DNA of 64,000 bases from the NCBI RefSeq assembly GCF_037782385.1, contig NZ_JBBEXD010000012.1, positions 62,001 to 126,000 on the forward strand, read 5' to 3'. This DNA is from Ascidiimonas meishanensis. GTDB lineage: Bacteria; Bacteroidota; Bacteroidia; Flavobacteriales; Flavobacteriaceae. Below are positions 43,683 through 51,784 of the stretch, in pieces (the first letter of the stretch is position 1; each line of letters opens with the position of its first letter). Under the pieces are notes generated by a model. That model was not told the DNA's origin. It worked only from the letters and a program-made list of their open reading frames with translations, and did not search any database. A program made the translations under genes and the position numbers.

Positions 43683-45071
43683 ATGAGAGATTATCCATTT
43701 TTTATAGATCCCCGTTTTGTAGCAGGCTCTACGGTAGAAGGTAAAGTATTAGCCTTACTCAACAGCCTCAATACAGTGGCCGAACTTACGAGTATCCCGG
43801 ATAGGCATCGCGCAGGGTATGCGCAAGAAGGAAGAGGATATGGCATTAGAATAGATGTAGCGCAAAATATTTTGGATGCGCGCCCAGCAGAAGGTTTTAC
43901 CAGCCTGTCTCAGATAGCCACGCTGGTAAGAAGAAGGAATACTCCAGAATATTATGATTATCAAATTGAAGGGTTGGGGCTTGACACCTTTTCAGATATT
44001 GTATTGGCAGCAATTGCCGCTTCACCCGGCACAGACCACCGCACGATTACTGGGAACTTTCGTATGATTAATCCAGCTGCTGCCGGCCTTGCCGATGCTA
44101 CCATTCCTTTAGACCGTGATTATGATGTGATTGCTTTTGGAAAGTTTCAAGGGAGTTCATCCTCAGCTATTTTTCCGGTTCAGATTGCTACGCAAGACGA
44201 TGAAGGTAATTTTACGTTAACGCATATTACCAATGATTTTGAAGAGTTTGCACTTGTTGGAATCTTTAGAAAAGAAGGAGAGGAAGAAGACTTGTCTCAG
44301 TTTGATCTTTTTCACCGCTCTGGTTTAATCCCCATACAAAGCTTTCCGCTTAATGAACTTATTTATCGGCCTATTCTTATCAACCAAACGGAAGCAGTAA
44401 CTGCCAGTTCTTTTCAAGACGATATTAAGGAACAGGAAGGGAGTGAAACAGAAGATGGAGAAATTATTGAAAGTCTGAATTCTGAATTTAAAGAAGGCCT
44501 TATTGAAATTAAAGGCAGGATCCGCAAAGAAGATACTGTTTTATGGTTTGATAGCACTGTAGATTTTACCTCTGAGTTGTTTCTTTATCCTACTTTTTAT
44601 ACATCAGACTGGGTGCGAGATCTCAACAAAACGGTACTTACCACTTCAAGAATTACAGATCAAAACCATTCTAATAGCGGCTTCTGGATTCTGACTGCAC
44701 TGAGTTTTCTGGTTCCTGGCATAGGGGGGCTATTAGGTATTGGTTTGGGCATTGCCTTTCTGGTGATAGATAATAATGAGGATGCCAGTGAAGAAACGAA
44801 AGCGCTATTGGCCGCAGAATTGGAAAATAGCCTTACCACAGAGCTTATTACGCAGTTTGCCGAAGTAATACGAGACGGGGTTGAAAATGCCTCAGACTTA
44901 GAACGCTTGGGTCTTGCCTTTTTAGCTTCTTTTGAGGAAGCGCCTGCTGATCCGTTTGAAGCCATTATTCAATTTATGATAGGGCATAAAACGGTAAGAG
45001 CTATCACTGTAGACCCAGACAATTTAACCATTGATGCCTGGTTAACACTTCCGTTTTTTGTGGAATCATAA
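43683..45071 (+). CDS. Unknown protein: HhH-like N-terminus, one membrane segment
   Basis: A 462-residue protein that I do not recognise as a family. There is no signal peptide. Residues about 18-100 have a helix-hairpin-helix-like rhythm: 'VLALLNSLNTVAELTSIPD', 'GIRIDVAQNILDARPAEGFT', 'SLSQIATLVRR', 'YQIEGLGLDTFSDIVLAAIA', reminiscent of ComEA-type repeats. A soluble, acidic middle part follows, with 'EQEGSETEDGEIIESLNSEF'. Near residue 335 is a Gly-rich hydrophobic stretch 'ILTALSFLVPGIGGLLGIGL', long enough for one membrane span or a hairpin. The end is again acidic and helical. It stands alone between the polysaccharide locus and rpsT, convergent with rpsT across a terminator. Confidence 0.7.
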   Translation: MRDYPFFIDPRFVAGSTVEGKVLALLNSLNTVAELTSIPDRHRAGYAQEGRGYGIRIDVAQNILDARPAEGFTSLSQIATLVRRRNTPEYYDYQIEGLGLDTFSDIVLAAIAASPGTDHRTITGNFRMINPAAAGLADATIPLDRDYDVIAFGKFQGSSSSAIFPVQIATQDDEGNFTLTHITNDFEEFALVGIFRKEGEEEDLSQFDLFHRSGLIPIQSFPLNELIYRPILINQTEAVTASSFQDDIKEQEGSETEDGEIIESLNSEFKEGLIEIKGRIRKEDTVLWFDSTVDFTSELFLYPTFYTSDWVRDLNKTVLTTSRITDQNHSNSGFWILTALSFLVPGIGGLLGIGLGIAFLVIDNNEDASEETKALLAAELENSLTTELITQFAEVIRDGVENASDLERLGLAFLASFEEAPADPFEAIIQFMIGHKTVRAITVDPDNLTIDAWLTLPFFVES

Positions 45072-45160
45072 ATTTTATAGAAGTATCCTTGGTTTTTAAC
45101 ACAGAAACTCAGGTTACTTATTAAAAACAACCAATTTTACGGCATTTTAGCACATACAAA

Positions 45161-45189
45161 AAAACGCTTCACAAAAAGCGAAGCGTTTT
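45161..45189 (-). terminator. Terminator between rpsT and the HhH-like gene
   Basis: A perfect 10-bp stem (AAAACGCTTC / GAAGCGTTTT) with a 9-base loop. T-runs follow on both strands, so it can end both convergent transcripts. It lies 28 bases past the rpsT stop. Confidence 0.85.
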
Positions 45190-45217
45190 TATATTTTTTA
45201 AATAGTACTATCTAAAC

Positions 45218-45475
45218 TTATGCGCTAAGTGATACTACATATTTTTGAAGACTGCTTTTTAAGTTTGCTGCCTTGTTACTGTGTATAACATTTCTTTTAG
45301 CTAACTTATCAATCATAGAAGCTACGGTAGGAAACATGGTAGCTGCTTCTTTTGCATCTTCTGTACTGCGTAATTTTTTGATCATATTACGAGTAGTTTT
45401 ATGCTGATATTTATTTCTTAGCCTTTTTGTTTCGCTATTGCGAATTCTTTTTAATGCCGACTTGTGATTTGCCAT
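45218..45475 (-). CDS. rpsT: 30S ribosomal protein S20
   Basis: A primary 16S rRNA-binding protein of the small subunit; 85 residues, the normal length, and rich in Lys/Arg. The start 'MANHKSALKRIRNSETKRLR' and the helix 'IDKLAKRNVIHSNKAANLKS' are conserved in S20. The gene lies 55 bases downstream of the last tRNA-Glu on the same strand, so it may be read through from the tRNA promoter. It ends at the strong hairpin at 45161-45189. Confidence 0.97.
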   Translation of the reverse strand: MANHKSALKRIRNSETKRLRNKYQHKTTRNMIKKLRSTEDAKEAATMFPTVASMIDKLAKRNVIHSNKAANLKSSLQKYVVSLSA

Positions 45476-45530
45476 CTTTCTCTTACTTTTTAAAAAAGCT
45501 CTTTGCTTTTTATCTTATTTCATTAAATAG

Positions 45531-45602
45531 TAGTCCGTAGGGGAATCGAACCCCTGTTACCAGGATGAAAACCTGGCGTCCTAACCCCTAGACGAACGGA
45601 CC
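45531..45602 (-). tRNA. tRNA-Glu (TTC), copy 3 in transcription order
   Basis: A 72-nt tRNA read on the minus strand. The acceptor stem GGTCCGT pairs with ACGGACT (one G-U). The anticodon stem CCAGG...CCTGG encloses TTTTCAT with anticodon TTC. The T-arm is AGGGGTTCGATTCCCCT. CCA is not encoded. It is identical to the other two copies. Confidence 0.96.
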
Positions 45603-45648
45603 AGTTATTGGATTTTAACGTAAAAACCAATATTTCATTGAACTATTG

Positions 45649-45720
45649 TAGTCCGTAGGGGAATCGAACCCCTGTTACCAGGATGAAAACCTGGCGTCCT
45701 AACCCCTAGACGAACGGACC
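45649..45720 (-). tRNA. tRNA-Glu (TTC), copy 2
   Basis: A 72-nt tRNA with anticodon TTC, identical in sequence to its neighbours and separated from each by an identical 46-base spacer. CCA is not encoded. Confidence 0.96.
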
Positions 45721-45766
45721 AGTTATTGGATTTTAACGTAAAAACCAATATTTCATTGAACTATTG

Positions 45767-45838
45767 TAGTCCGTAGGGGAATCGAACCCCTGTTACCAGG
45801 ATGAAAACCTGGCGTCCTAACCCCTAGACGAACGGACC
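45767..45838 (-). tRNA. tRNA-Glu (TTC), copy 1 (first transcribed)
   Basis: A 72-nt tRNA with anticodon TTC, identical to the other two. It is the one nearest the presumed promoter, in the 86-base gap to proS. CCA is not encoded. Confidence 0.96.
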
Positions 45839-45924
45839 ATACATTTTTATCTAAATGCGGATGCAAAAATACAACTATTTTTAAAAGTTCCAAGAGCTAT
45901 AAAAACTTTTTTTTCTAAAAATTT

Positions 45925-47400
45925 TTAATAAGCTTTTGCAAATAAAACCCTACGTATAGAGGGGCTTCCTGTTAAAATACAAGTACCCTGTTCTTCTTTT
46001 GTGTCTAAAGGAATACAGCGTATGGTTGCTTTGGTTAACTCTTTAATCTTTTGTTCAGTCTCAGCGGTCCCATCCCAATGGGCTAAAATAAAACCTCCTT
46101 TATCTTCCAATACTTCTTTAAACGTTTCAAAGTCATCTACGCTAGTAACATGAGCATCTCTATAATCTCTTGCCTTATTAAAAATACCCTGTTGAATATC
46201 TTCTAATAATTCTGGAACTTTTTGAACCAATTGCTCTGCGGGAATAATTTGTTTTTCTAAGGTGTCTCTTCTTGCCACTTCAAATGTACCGTTTTCCAAA
46301 TCTCGTTGACCTATAGCTATTCGTACGGGAACTCCTTTTAATTCATATTCATTAAATTTCCATCCAGGCTTATGGGTGTCTCTGTCGTCAAATTTAACAG
46401 AAATTCCTTTTGCTTTTAACTCCTTTATATAAGGAGCTATATGAGCTGTAATTGCCTTTAATTGATCATCACCTCTATAAATAGGAACTACTACTACCTG
46501 AATAGGCGCCAAATTTGGCGGTATTACGAGACCGTTATCATCACTATGGGTCATTACCAAAGCTCCCATTAGCCTTGTAGATACCCCCCAAGAAGTAGCC
46601 CATACTAATTCTTGCTTGCCTTCTTTGGTAGTAAACTTAACATCAAAGGCTTTTGCAAAGTTTTGCCCCAAAAAGTGTGAAGTTCCAGCCTGCAATGCTT
46701 TACCGTCTTGCATTAGCGCTTCAATGCAATAGGTTTCTACTGCCCCTGCAAAACGTTCGCTTTCACTTTTGGTTCCTTTAATAACAGGCACGCCCATAAA
46801 GTTTTCAGCAAAATCTGCATATACATTCATCATCTGTTCTGCTTCTTCAATAGCCTCATCCTTGGTAGCATGAGCTGTATGGCCTTCCTGCCATAAGAAT
46901 TCCGCAGTTCTTAAAAAGAGTCGGGTACGCATTTCCCAGCGCACCACATTAGCCCATTGATTAATTTTAACTGGTAAATCTCTATACGATTGAATCCACT
47001 TTCTATAAGTATCCCATATAATAGTTTCAGACGTGGGCCTAACAATTAATTCCTCTTCTAATTTGGCATCTGGATCTACGATAATGCCACTGCCATCTTC
47101 TGCATTTTTAAGTCTGTAATGGGTTACTACGGCACACTCTTTTGCAAAACCATCTACATGAGCAGCTTCTTTACTTAAAAAAGATTTAGGAATAAAAAGC
47201 GGGAAATAAGCATTCTCATGCCCTGTTTCTTTAAACATGCTATCTAATTCTGCTTGCATCTTTTCCCAGATTGCATATCCATAAGGTTTGATTACCATAC
47301 AACCTCTTACCGCAGAATTTTCAGCTAAATCAGCCTTCACAACCAATTCATTGTACCATTTTGAGTAATCTTCGCTTCTTTTAGTTAATTTTTTGCTCAT
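45925..47400 (-). CDS. proS: Prolyl-tRNA synthetase (archaeal/eukaryote-type)
   Basis: Charges tRNA-Pro; 491 residues, the short ProS type without the inserted editing domain. Class II motifs are visible: 'ENAYFPLFIPKSFLSKEAAH', 'EELIVRPTSETIIWDTYRKW' (motif 2 region), 'EFLWQEGHTAHATKDEAIEE', 'QAGTSHFLGQNFAKAFDV' and 'WGVSTRLMGALVMTHSDDNG' (motif 3). An anticodon-binding domain follows, then a zinc-like C-terminal domain ending in a C-terminal tyrosine ('VLFAKAY'), as in this type. The promoter is the minus-strand box at 47455-47482. Confidence 0.96.
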   Translation of the reverse strand: MSKKLTKRSEDYSKWYNELVVKADLAENSAVRGCMVIKPYGYAIWEKMQAELDSMFKETGHENAYFPLFIPKSFLSKEAAHVDGFAKECAVVTHYRLKNAEDGSGIIVDPDAKLEEELIVRPTSETIIWDTYRKWIQSYRDLPVKINQWANVVRWEMRTRLFLRTAEFLWQEGHTAHATKDEAIEEAEQMMNVYADFAENFMGVPVIKGTKSESERFAGAVETYCIEALMQDGKALQAGTSHFLGQNFAKAFDVKFTTKEGKQELVWATSWGVSTRLMGALVMTHSDDNGLVIPPNLAPIQVVVVPIYRGDDQLKAITAHIAPYIKELKAKGISVKFDDRDTHKPGWKFNEYELKGVPVRIAIGQRDLENGTFEVARRDTLEKQIIPAEQLVQKVPELLEDIQQGIFNKARDYRDAHVTSVDDFETFKEVLEDKGGFILAHWDGTAETEQKIKELTKATIRCIPLDTKEEQGTCILTGSPSIRRVLFAKAY

Positions 47401-47454
47401 TATTTGCAGTTTGGCACAAATGTTGTGACTTTGTTAAATAAAAAAATAGTTCGG

Positions 47455-47482
47455 CAAAACTAACTATTTTTGTAATGTACAA
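47455..47482 (-). promoter_or_regulatory. proS promoter (Bacteroidota type)
   Basis: Read on the minus strand: a -33 TTG (47480-47482), a 17-base spacer and an exact -7 box TAGTTTTG (47455-47462), 55 bases before the proS start. Confidence 0.6.
47465..47472 (+). promoter_or_regulatory. -7 box for the Gly/Trp-rich lipoprotein gene
   Basis: TATTTTTG, an exact TAnnTTTG match, 25 bases before the start at 47498. No -33 TTG at the expected distance. It lies within the proS promoter on the other strand, so the two promoters overlap back to back. Confidence 0.45.
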
Positions 47483-47497
47483 CAATAAATTTTTGCA

Positions 47498-48655
47498 ATG
47501 ATGAAAAATTCCAACACTTCCCTTCGCTTTAAAATATTATTGTTGATACCCCTTGGCGCACTCTTATTTACAAGCTGCGGTTCGTATCAACAATCATCTT
47601 ATTATGATAATGATGGTATTTACGGAGATACAGAACCCGTATATAGACCGCAGCAAAACAGAAGAACAGAAGCACCCTCACAACAAATTAACGAAGATGC
47701 TATTGCCTATGAAAATTATTTTGGGCAAAAGGCAAGAGAATATGATGAACTTTTACAAGATTCTGAGGCCGTATTTACAGATATAGATGGTTATTCAAGT
47801 CTTACCCTTCAAGATAGTATTGATATTGCAATGGACTTTAACAGCCGTTATGAAACGGGCTATGCAGGATGGGGTGACAACCCGCAAACAACCTCTATAA
47901 ATATTTACAATAATCCCGGTGGTTTTGGATGGAACCGCTTTGGATGGAGAGGCGGCTTTGGCTTTAACAACTGGGGCTGGAATAATTGGGGCTGGAACAA
48001 CTGGGGTTGGGGCGGCGGCTTTTACGATCCTTTCTGGGGACCCGGATGGGGCTGGGGAGGTTTTTATGGACCTAATTGGGGCTTTGGCTTAGGTTGGGGT
48101 TGGAACAACTGGGGTTGGGGCTGGAATAATGGCTGGGCTTTCAATAATTATTGGAACAATGGATACCGCAGATCATTCGCAAGAACAAACAGCAGAAGAG
48201 GCTATTATTCAAGAAATGCCGTAAGCAGTAGAACCGGACGTTCTTCCGTGGGCGGAAGAAACGGATATTACAGAACACGAACAGGCACTTATAGAAGAGG
48301 AGGTAATAGAACTGGTGTAACCCGAAGAAACTATAGCAGAGGTTATAACAACCGCGCTAATGTAGGAGCACGCGGACGTGGGAGAACCACCGGAGCCGTA
48401 AGATCTTCAGGAAGAACATACAGACAAAATAGTAGCGGTGGAAACAGAACTTATCGCAGAAGTAATAACTCATCTGGCAGAAATTCTGGATACTCCAGAT
48501 CAAGCGGTAATACCAGATCTAGTGGATCTGTAAGGTCTTCCTCAAGAGGTGGAAGTAGAAGCAGTGGTTCCGTTAGATCATCTGGTGGAGGAAGATCATC
48601 TGGCGGAGGAAGGTCTTCAGGCGGAAGCCGCGGAGGAGGAAGAGGAAGAAATTAG
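47498..48655 (+). CDS. Low-complexity lipoprotein (Gly/Trp/Asn then Arg/Ser/Gly)
   Basis: A 385-residue predicted lipoprotein: hydrophobic 'FKILLLIPLGALLFTSCGSY' with lipobox cysteine 27. Three zones follow. Residues about 30-125 are acidic and Tyr/Gln-rich. Residues about 140-230 are built from Gly, Trp, Asn and Phe, with repeated NNWGW and GWGW units. Residues about 230-385 are Arg/Ser/Gly-rich, strongly basic, with many 'RSSG' repeats and an end in 'GGSRGGGRGRN'. No enzyme domain is visible. Similar Gly/Trp-rich lipoproteins occur in Flavobacteriaceae genomes without known function. An aromatic, glycine-rich segment of this sort may bind surfaces or self-associate, which is inference. Confidence 0.8.
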   Translation: MMKNSNTSLRFKILLLIPLGALLFTSCGSYQQSSYYDNDGIYGDTEPVYRPQQNRRTEAPSQQINEDAIAYENYFGQKAREYDELLQDSEAVFTDIDGYSSLTLQDSIDIAMDFNSRYETGYAGWGDNPQTTSINIYNNPGGFGWNRFGWRGGFGFNNWGWNNWGWNNWGWGGGFYDPFWGPGWGWGGFYGPNWGFGLGWGWNNWGWGWNNGWAFNNYWNNGYRRSFARTNSRRGYYSRNAVSSRTGRSSVGGRNGYYRTRTGTYRRGGNRTGVTRRNYSRGYNNRANVGARGRGRTTGAVRSSGRTYRQNSSGGNRTYRRSNNSSGRNSGYSRSSGNTRSSGSVRSSSRGGSRSSGSVRSSGGGRSSGGGRSSGGSRGGGRGRN

Positions 48656-48765
48656 AACCTCTCTCTTTTACACTCTAAAGATGAAGCATATATCACTAAA
48701 GATAAAACAACCACCAACTGTTATCTATAGTTTTTTACTTGAAGTTCAATCTTAAAAATATACTG

Positions 48766-50280
48766 ATGAAAAAAATACTAGTTTCATTAGCAGTTATTTT
48801 AACTGCATGGGCAACTACTGCCCAAAATATCACAGATGTAGTACGTTTTGGAACGGAAGACCTACAGGGTACCGCCAGATTTCAAGGAATGAGTGGCGCC
48901 TTTGGCGCACTTGGTGGAGACCTCTCTGCACTAAATATTAATCCTGCGGGATCTGCTGTTTTTGCCAACAGTTTCCTTACCATTTCAGGAACTAACTACA
49001 GTGTAAATAACAGCACTCAATATTTTAATGGCTTTAGTGAATCTACCACAGACAATCTAGAGTTAAATCAACTGGGAGGCGTATTTGTATTTCAAAGTCT
49101 TAATAATTCTAATCGTGGATGGAATAAGTTTGCGTTGGCATTTAATTATGATATTGTTAATAATTACGACGCTGAGTTTTTTGCAGCAGGTAACAGTAAC
49201 CAGTCTATTGATCAATATTTTCTAAATTTTGCCAATGGAGTGTCTTTTGGCTCTTTATTAATTCAACCTAATGAATTTATTGAAGATGCCTATCTAAATA
49301 TTGGTGCCGACTTAGGGTTTGGACCGCAACAGGCTTTCCTTGGGTACTTTGGAGGAGTGATTGATCCGGTAGATCCTAATGATGACAATAATACAGCCTA
49401 TATATCTAATGCCGAATTTTCATCTATTCAGCAGCAGTTTACTCAAATTACCACAGGATACAACAGTAAATTTACAGCAAATATCGCTGGTCAATATGAT
49501 GATAATCTCTCTATTGGAGCATCCCTAAATTTTCATGACATCAATTATGAAAAAGCTACTTTTTTAGATGAAAACGGATTTAATGCAGACTCTCCAATTC
49601 AAAGCATTCGTTTTGACAACCTCTTGAGAACTTATGGTAATGCATTTTCACTAAGTGTTGGTGGTATTGCTAAACTTAATAAAAACGTACGTGTTGGAGC
49701 TAGTTACCAATCGCCTACCTGGTACAGACTTACAGATGAGCTTTCTCAAAGCATCAACTCGAATCTGGCAGATAGTGAAATAGATTTTATAAATTTTTCT
49801 TTAGTGAATGTATTTCCTGATTACAGAATCAAAATACCTTCTAAACTTACTGGAAGTGTTGCCCTTGTATTTGGAAAAGAGGGGCTGTTAAGTTTTGATT
49901 ATGGATATCAAGATATGTCTAATGCAGAATTAAGACCCGCCACAGACCCAGACTTTGCTGATGCAAATACACAAATTGGAAATCAATTAAAGGCAGTTTC
50001 TACCTATAGAATTGGTGGTGAATACAAAATTGACAGACTTAGCCTGAGAGGAGGATATCGTTTTGAAGAAAGCCCTTATGAAGATGGGAGCACTATTGGA
50101 GATCTAACCGGATTCTCTGCGGGGCTTGGTTACAGTTTTGGAGGAACCCGTATTGATCTTGCCTACAGCAGATCTGAAAGAGATATAAATCAACAACTAT
50201 TTGATACTGGTTTTACTACACCAGCAAGTATTGAAAATGTAAATTCAAACGTTACATTATCCTTGAATTTTAACCTATAA
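48766..50280 (+). CDS. OmpP1/FadL-family outer-membrane transporter
   Basis: A 504-residue outer-membrane beta-barrel. The chosen start at 48766 gives a clean signal peptide 'MKKILVSLAVILTAWATTAQ'; the frame to 48739 adds nine residues without reason. The plug-like N-terminus 'GTARFQGMSGAFGALGGDLS' and 'ALNINPAGSAVFANSFLTIS' is typical of the FadL/OmpP1 group (GAFxAxxxDxSAxxxNPAG). The barrel ends '...VNSNVTLSLNFNL'. It likely passes hydrophobic compounds across the outer membrane. It lies 110 bases after the Gly/Trp-rich lipoprotein gene and is followed by a strong terminator. Confidence 0.88.
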   Translation: MKKILVSLAVILTAWATTAQNITDVVRFGTEDLQGTARFQGMSGAFGALGGDLSALNINPAGSAVFANSFLTISGTNYSVNNSTQYFNGFSESTTDNLELNQLGGVFVFQSLNNSNRGWNKFALAFNYDIVNNYDAEFFAAGNSNQSIDQYFLNFANGVSFGSLLIQPNEFIEDAYLNIGADLGFGPQQAFLGYFGGVIDPVDPNDDNNTAYISNAEFSSIQQQFTQITTGYNSKFTANIAGQYDDNLSIGASLNFHDINYEKATFLDENGFNADSPIQSIRFDNLLRTYGNAFSLSVGGIAKLNKNVRVGASYQSPTWYRLTDELSQSINSNLADSEIDFINFSLVNVFPDYRIKIPSKLTGSVALVFGKEGLLSFDYGYQDMSNAELRPATDPDFADANTQIGNQLKAVSTYRIGGEYKIDRLSLRGGYRFEESPYEDGSTIGDLTGFSAGLGYSFGGTRIDLAYSRSERDINQQLFDTGFTTPASIENVNSNVTLSLNFNL

Positions 50281-50300
50281 TAGTTGATCGCTATTTTATG

Positions 50301-50332
50301 AAAAACCGAATCTTCACAGATTCGGTTTTTTT
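50301..50332. terminator. Bidirectional terminator
   Basis: A perfect 12-bp stem (AAAAACCGAATC / GATTCGGTTTTT) with a 6-base loop and a T-run, between the convergent OmpP1-like gene and the T9SS protein gene. It overlaps the stop codon of the latter. Confidence 0.88.
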
Positions 50333-51653
50333 ATCTTTTTAAGGTAAAGTGATTTCGCACTTCTCTTTGAACTTCTACACCAGCAGCATCGTCTAAATAA
50401 ACAAATCGAAACCAATAATCTGTAGAAGGCAAGGGGTTACCATTAAAGGTTCCATCCCAACTATTGCCTGGGTTTAACTGTTTTAATAATTTTCCATATC
50501 GGTCAAAAATAAAAACAGTAGCCGCAGAAAAGGTTTCCATCCCAATAATTTGCCAGGTATCGTTTATGCCGTCTCCATTAGGCGTAAAAAACTTTGGGTA
50601 ACCCGCTACCAAAACCTCTACAGTTGTGCTACCACATCCTCTCTTGTCATTTACCGTAAGTTGATATACACCCGGACCTACGTTCAAAAAATCTGGACTG
50701 TCTTGAAAAGGGCTGTCTTCTAATTGATATTCATAATCACTTGGCCCATTTACAATGGTTCTAATGTTATACACATCTGCAATATCTTCAACGATCACGT
50801 CATCTATAACAGGAGGTCCAAGAAAGGTAATTACTACTTCGTCTTGAAATACCTGAAAAGGGGTGTCTACCACTACAGAATAGGTTCCGGAAACAGAGGT
50901 GTCTACCGTTAAAATGGGGCCCGTTTCTGGCAAAACCTGTGGTCCTAGCCCAGTATCTAAAGACCATACATAGCTGGTAGCACCAAACTTAGTGGCATTA
51001 AGTGTTACTATTTCTCCATCACAAACCAGCCTGTCTAAGCCTAAAAATTCATCTATAATAGAACAATCCAGTCCGTCGCCATCAGGATTAGATGTGATTA
51101 AGTCTCCTGTAAATTCAATCGTAAATCCAACGGGGTCTCCAGAAAAATTAGTGTTGAAATTATTGATGAAAATAATATACTCTTCTCCTTCCACTACATC
51201 TAACCAAGTATCATATTCTAAAGATTGATCTCCAGTTATGGGATCTAAACCTACACCAGTATAACCTGTGGCACCGGTTTCATAATTACAGCGAATAGGA
51301 TTGGTTAAATCTCCACATAGTGTATCAGGGCCGTATACTGCAAAATCCCAATCTTCGTTAAGACTTAAAAATTGAATATTGAAACCTAGCTGACCGGTAC
51401 CACCTGCTTTGATTCTGTACCAAGCAGAATTGTTTTCTAAAGTAGCAACAGCAAGCCCGCCCTTAAACAGGCAACCTGAGTTAAATGCTTCATTAAAATC
51501 GTCATCTCCCATACCGTCAACAAACCCTACAACGGGTCCGTTAGCAGCACAAACTGGTATAGCGGGCAGACAATCTGGAGCAGTTATTTGGGCAAAAAGG
51601 GAAACGGTACTTACCATTAACAAGTAATAGCTTAAAAGTATTCTTTTCTTCAT
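50331..51653 (-). CDS. Secreted protein with T9SS type B sorting domain
   Basis: A 440-residue exported protein with signal peptide 'MKKRILLSYYLLMVSTVSLF' then 'AQITAPDCLPAIPVCAANGP'. The middle part contains Ig-like/PKD-type beta-sandwich sequence ('VTLNATKFGATSYVWSLDTG', 'VSGTYSVVVDTPFQVF'). The last 85 residues are a gliding-motility / type B C-terminal domain: 'YPKFFTPNGDGINDTWQIIG', 'ATVFIFDRYGKLLKQLNPG', 'SWDGTFNGNPLPSTDYWFRF', ending 'HFTLKR'. This directs secretion by the type IX system and attachment to the surface, or release. Asp/Gly-rich segments may bind calcium. PorV of the same system is encoded at the right end of the window. Confidence 0.93.
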   Translation of the reverse strand: MKKRILLSYYLLMVSTVSLFAQITAPDCLPAIPVCAANGPVVGFVDGMGDDDFNEAFNSGCLFKGGLAVATLENNSAWYRIKAGGTGQLGFNIQFLSLNEDWDFAVYGPDTLCGDLTNPIRCNYETGATGYTGVGLDPITGDQSLEYDTWLDVVEGEEYIIFINNFNTNFSGDPVGFTIEFTGDLITSNPDGDGLDCSIIDEFLGLDRLVCDGEIVTLNATKFGATSYVWSLDTGLGPQVLPETGPILTVDTSVSGTYSVVVDTPFQVFQDEVVITFLGPPVIDDVIVEDIADVYNIRTIVNGPSDYEYQLEDSPFQDSPDFLNVGPGVYQLTVNDKRGCGSTTVEVLVAGYPKFFTPNGDGINDTWQIIGMETFSAATVFIFDRYGKLLKQLNPGNSWDGTFNGNPLPSTDYWFRFVYLDDAAGVEVQREVRNHFTLKR

Positions 51654-51746
51654 GTTTTGAGGGCTTAAACAATAAAATTTCTAGTTAAATCGTTTCAATC
51701 TGATTTACTTATTTTTCTTTAACGAAAAAAACTTCTTAATATTGGC

Positions 51747-51754
51747 TATCTTTG
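51747..51754 (+). promoter_or_regulatory. -7 box of the folE operon
   Basis: TATCTTTG, an exact TAnnTTTG match, 31 bases before the folE start at 51785. It covers the alternative upstream start (51752), which argues against using that start. No clear -33 element. Confidence 0.5.
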
Positions 51755-51784
51755 CAATCTTATTATTGTAAGAATTATTTGGTC

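Larger units (their letters stand above)
45531..45838. repeat. 118-bp tandem repeat holding three tRNA-Glu genes
   Basis: The 72-nt tRNA plus a 46-nt spacer repeats with an exact period of 118 bases (2.6 units). The two spacers (45603-45648 and 45721-45766) look identical base for base, so the array arose by recent duplication or is kept uniform by gene conversion. Confidence 0.95.

Noticed and set aside
44660..44965. Open frame of 101 codons on the minus strand
   Set aside because: Antisense to the 43683-45071 gene, with biased Ser/Ala/Pro composition typical of a reverse-frame shadow and no recognisable domain.
45531..45838. Regular 118-bp direct repeats that could be taken for a CRISPR array
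   Set aside because: The repeated unit folds as tRNA-Glu with anticodon TTC, the spacers are identical rather than unique, and no cas genes are present.
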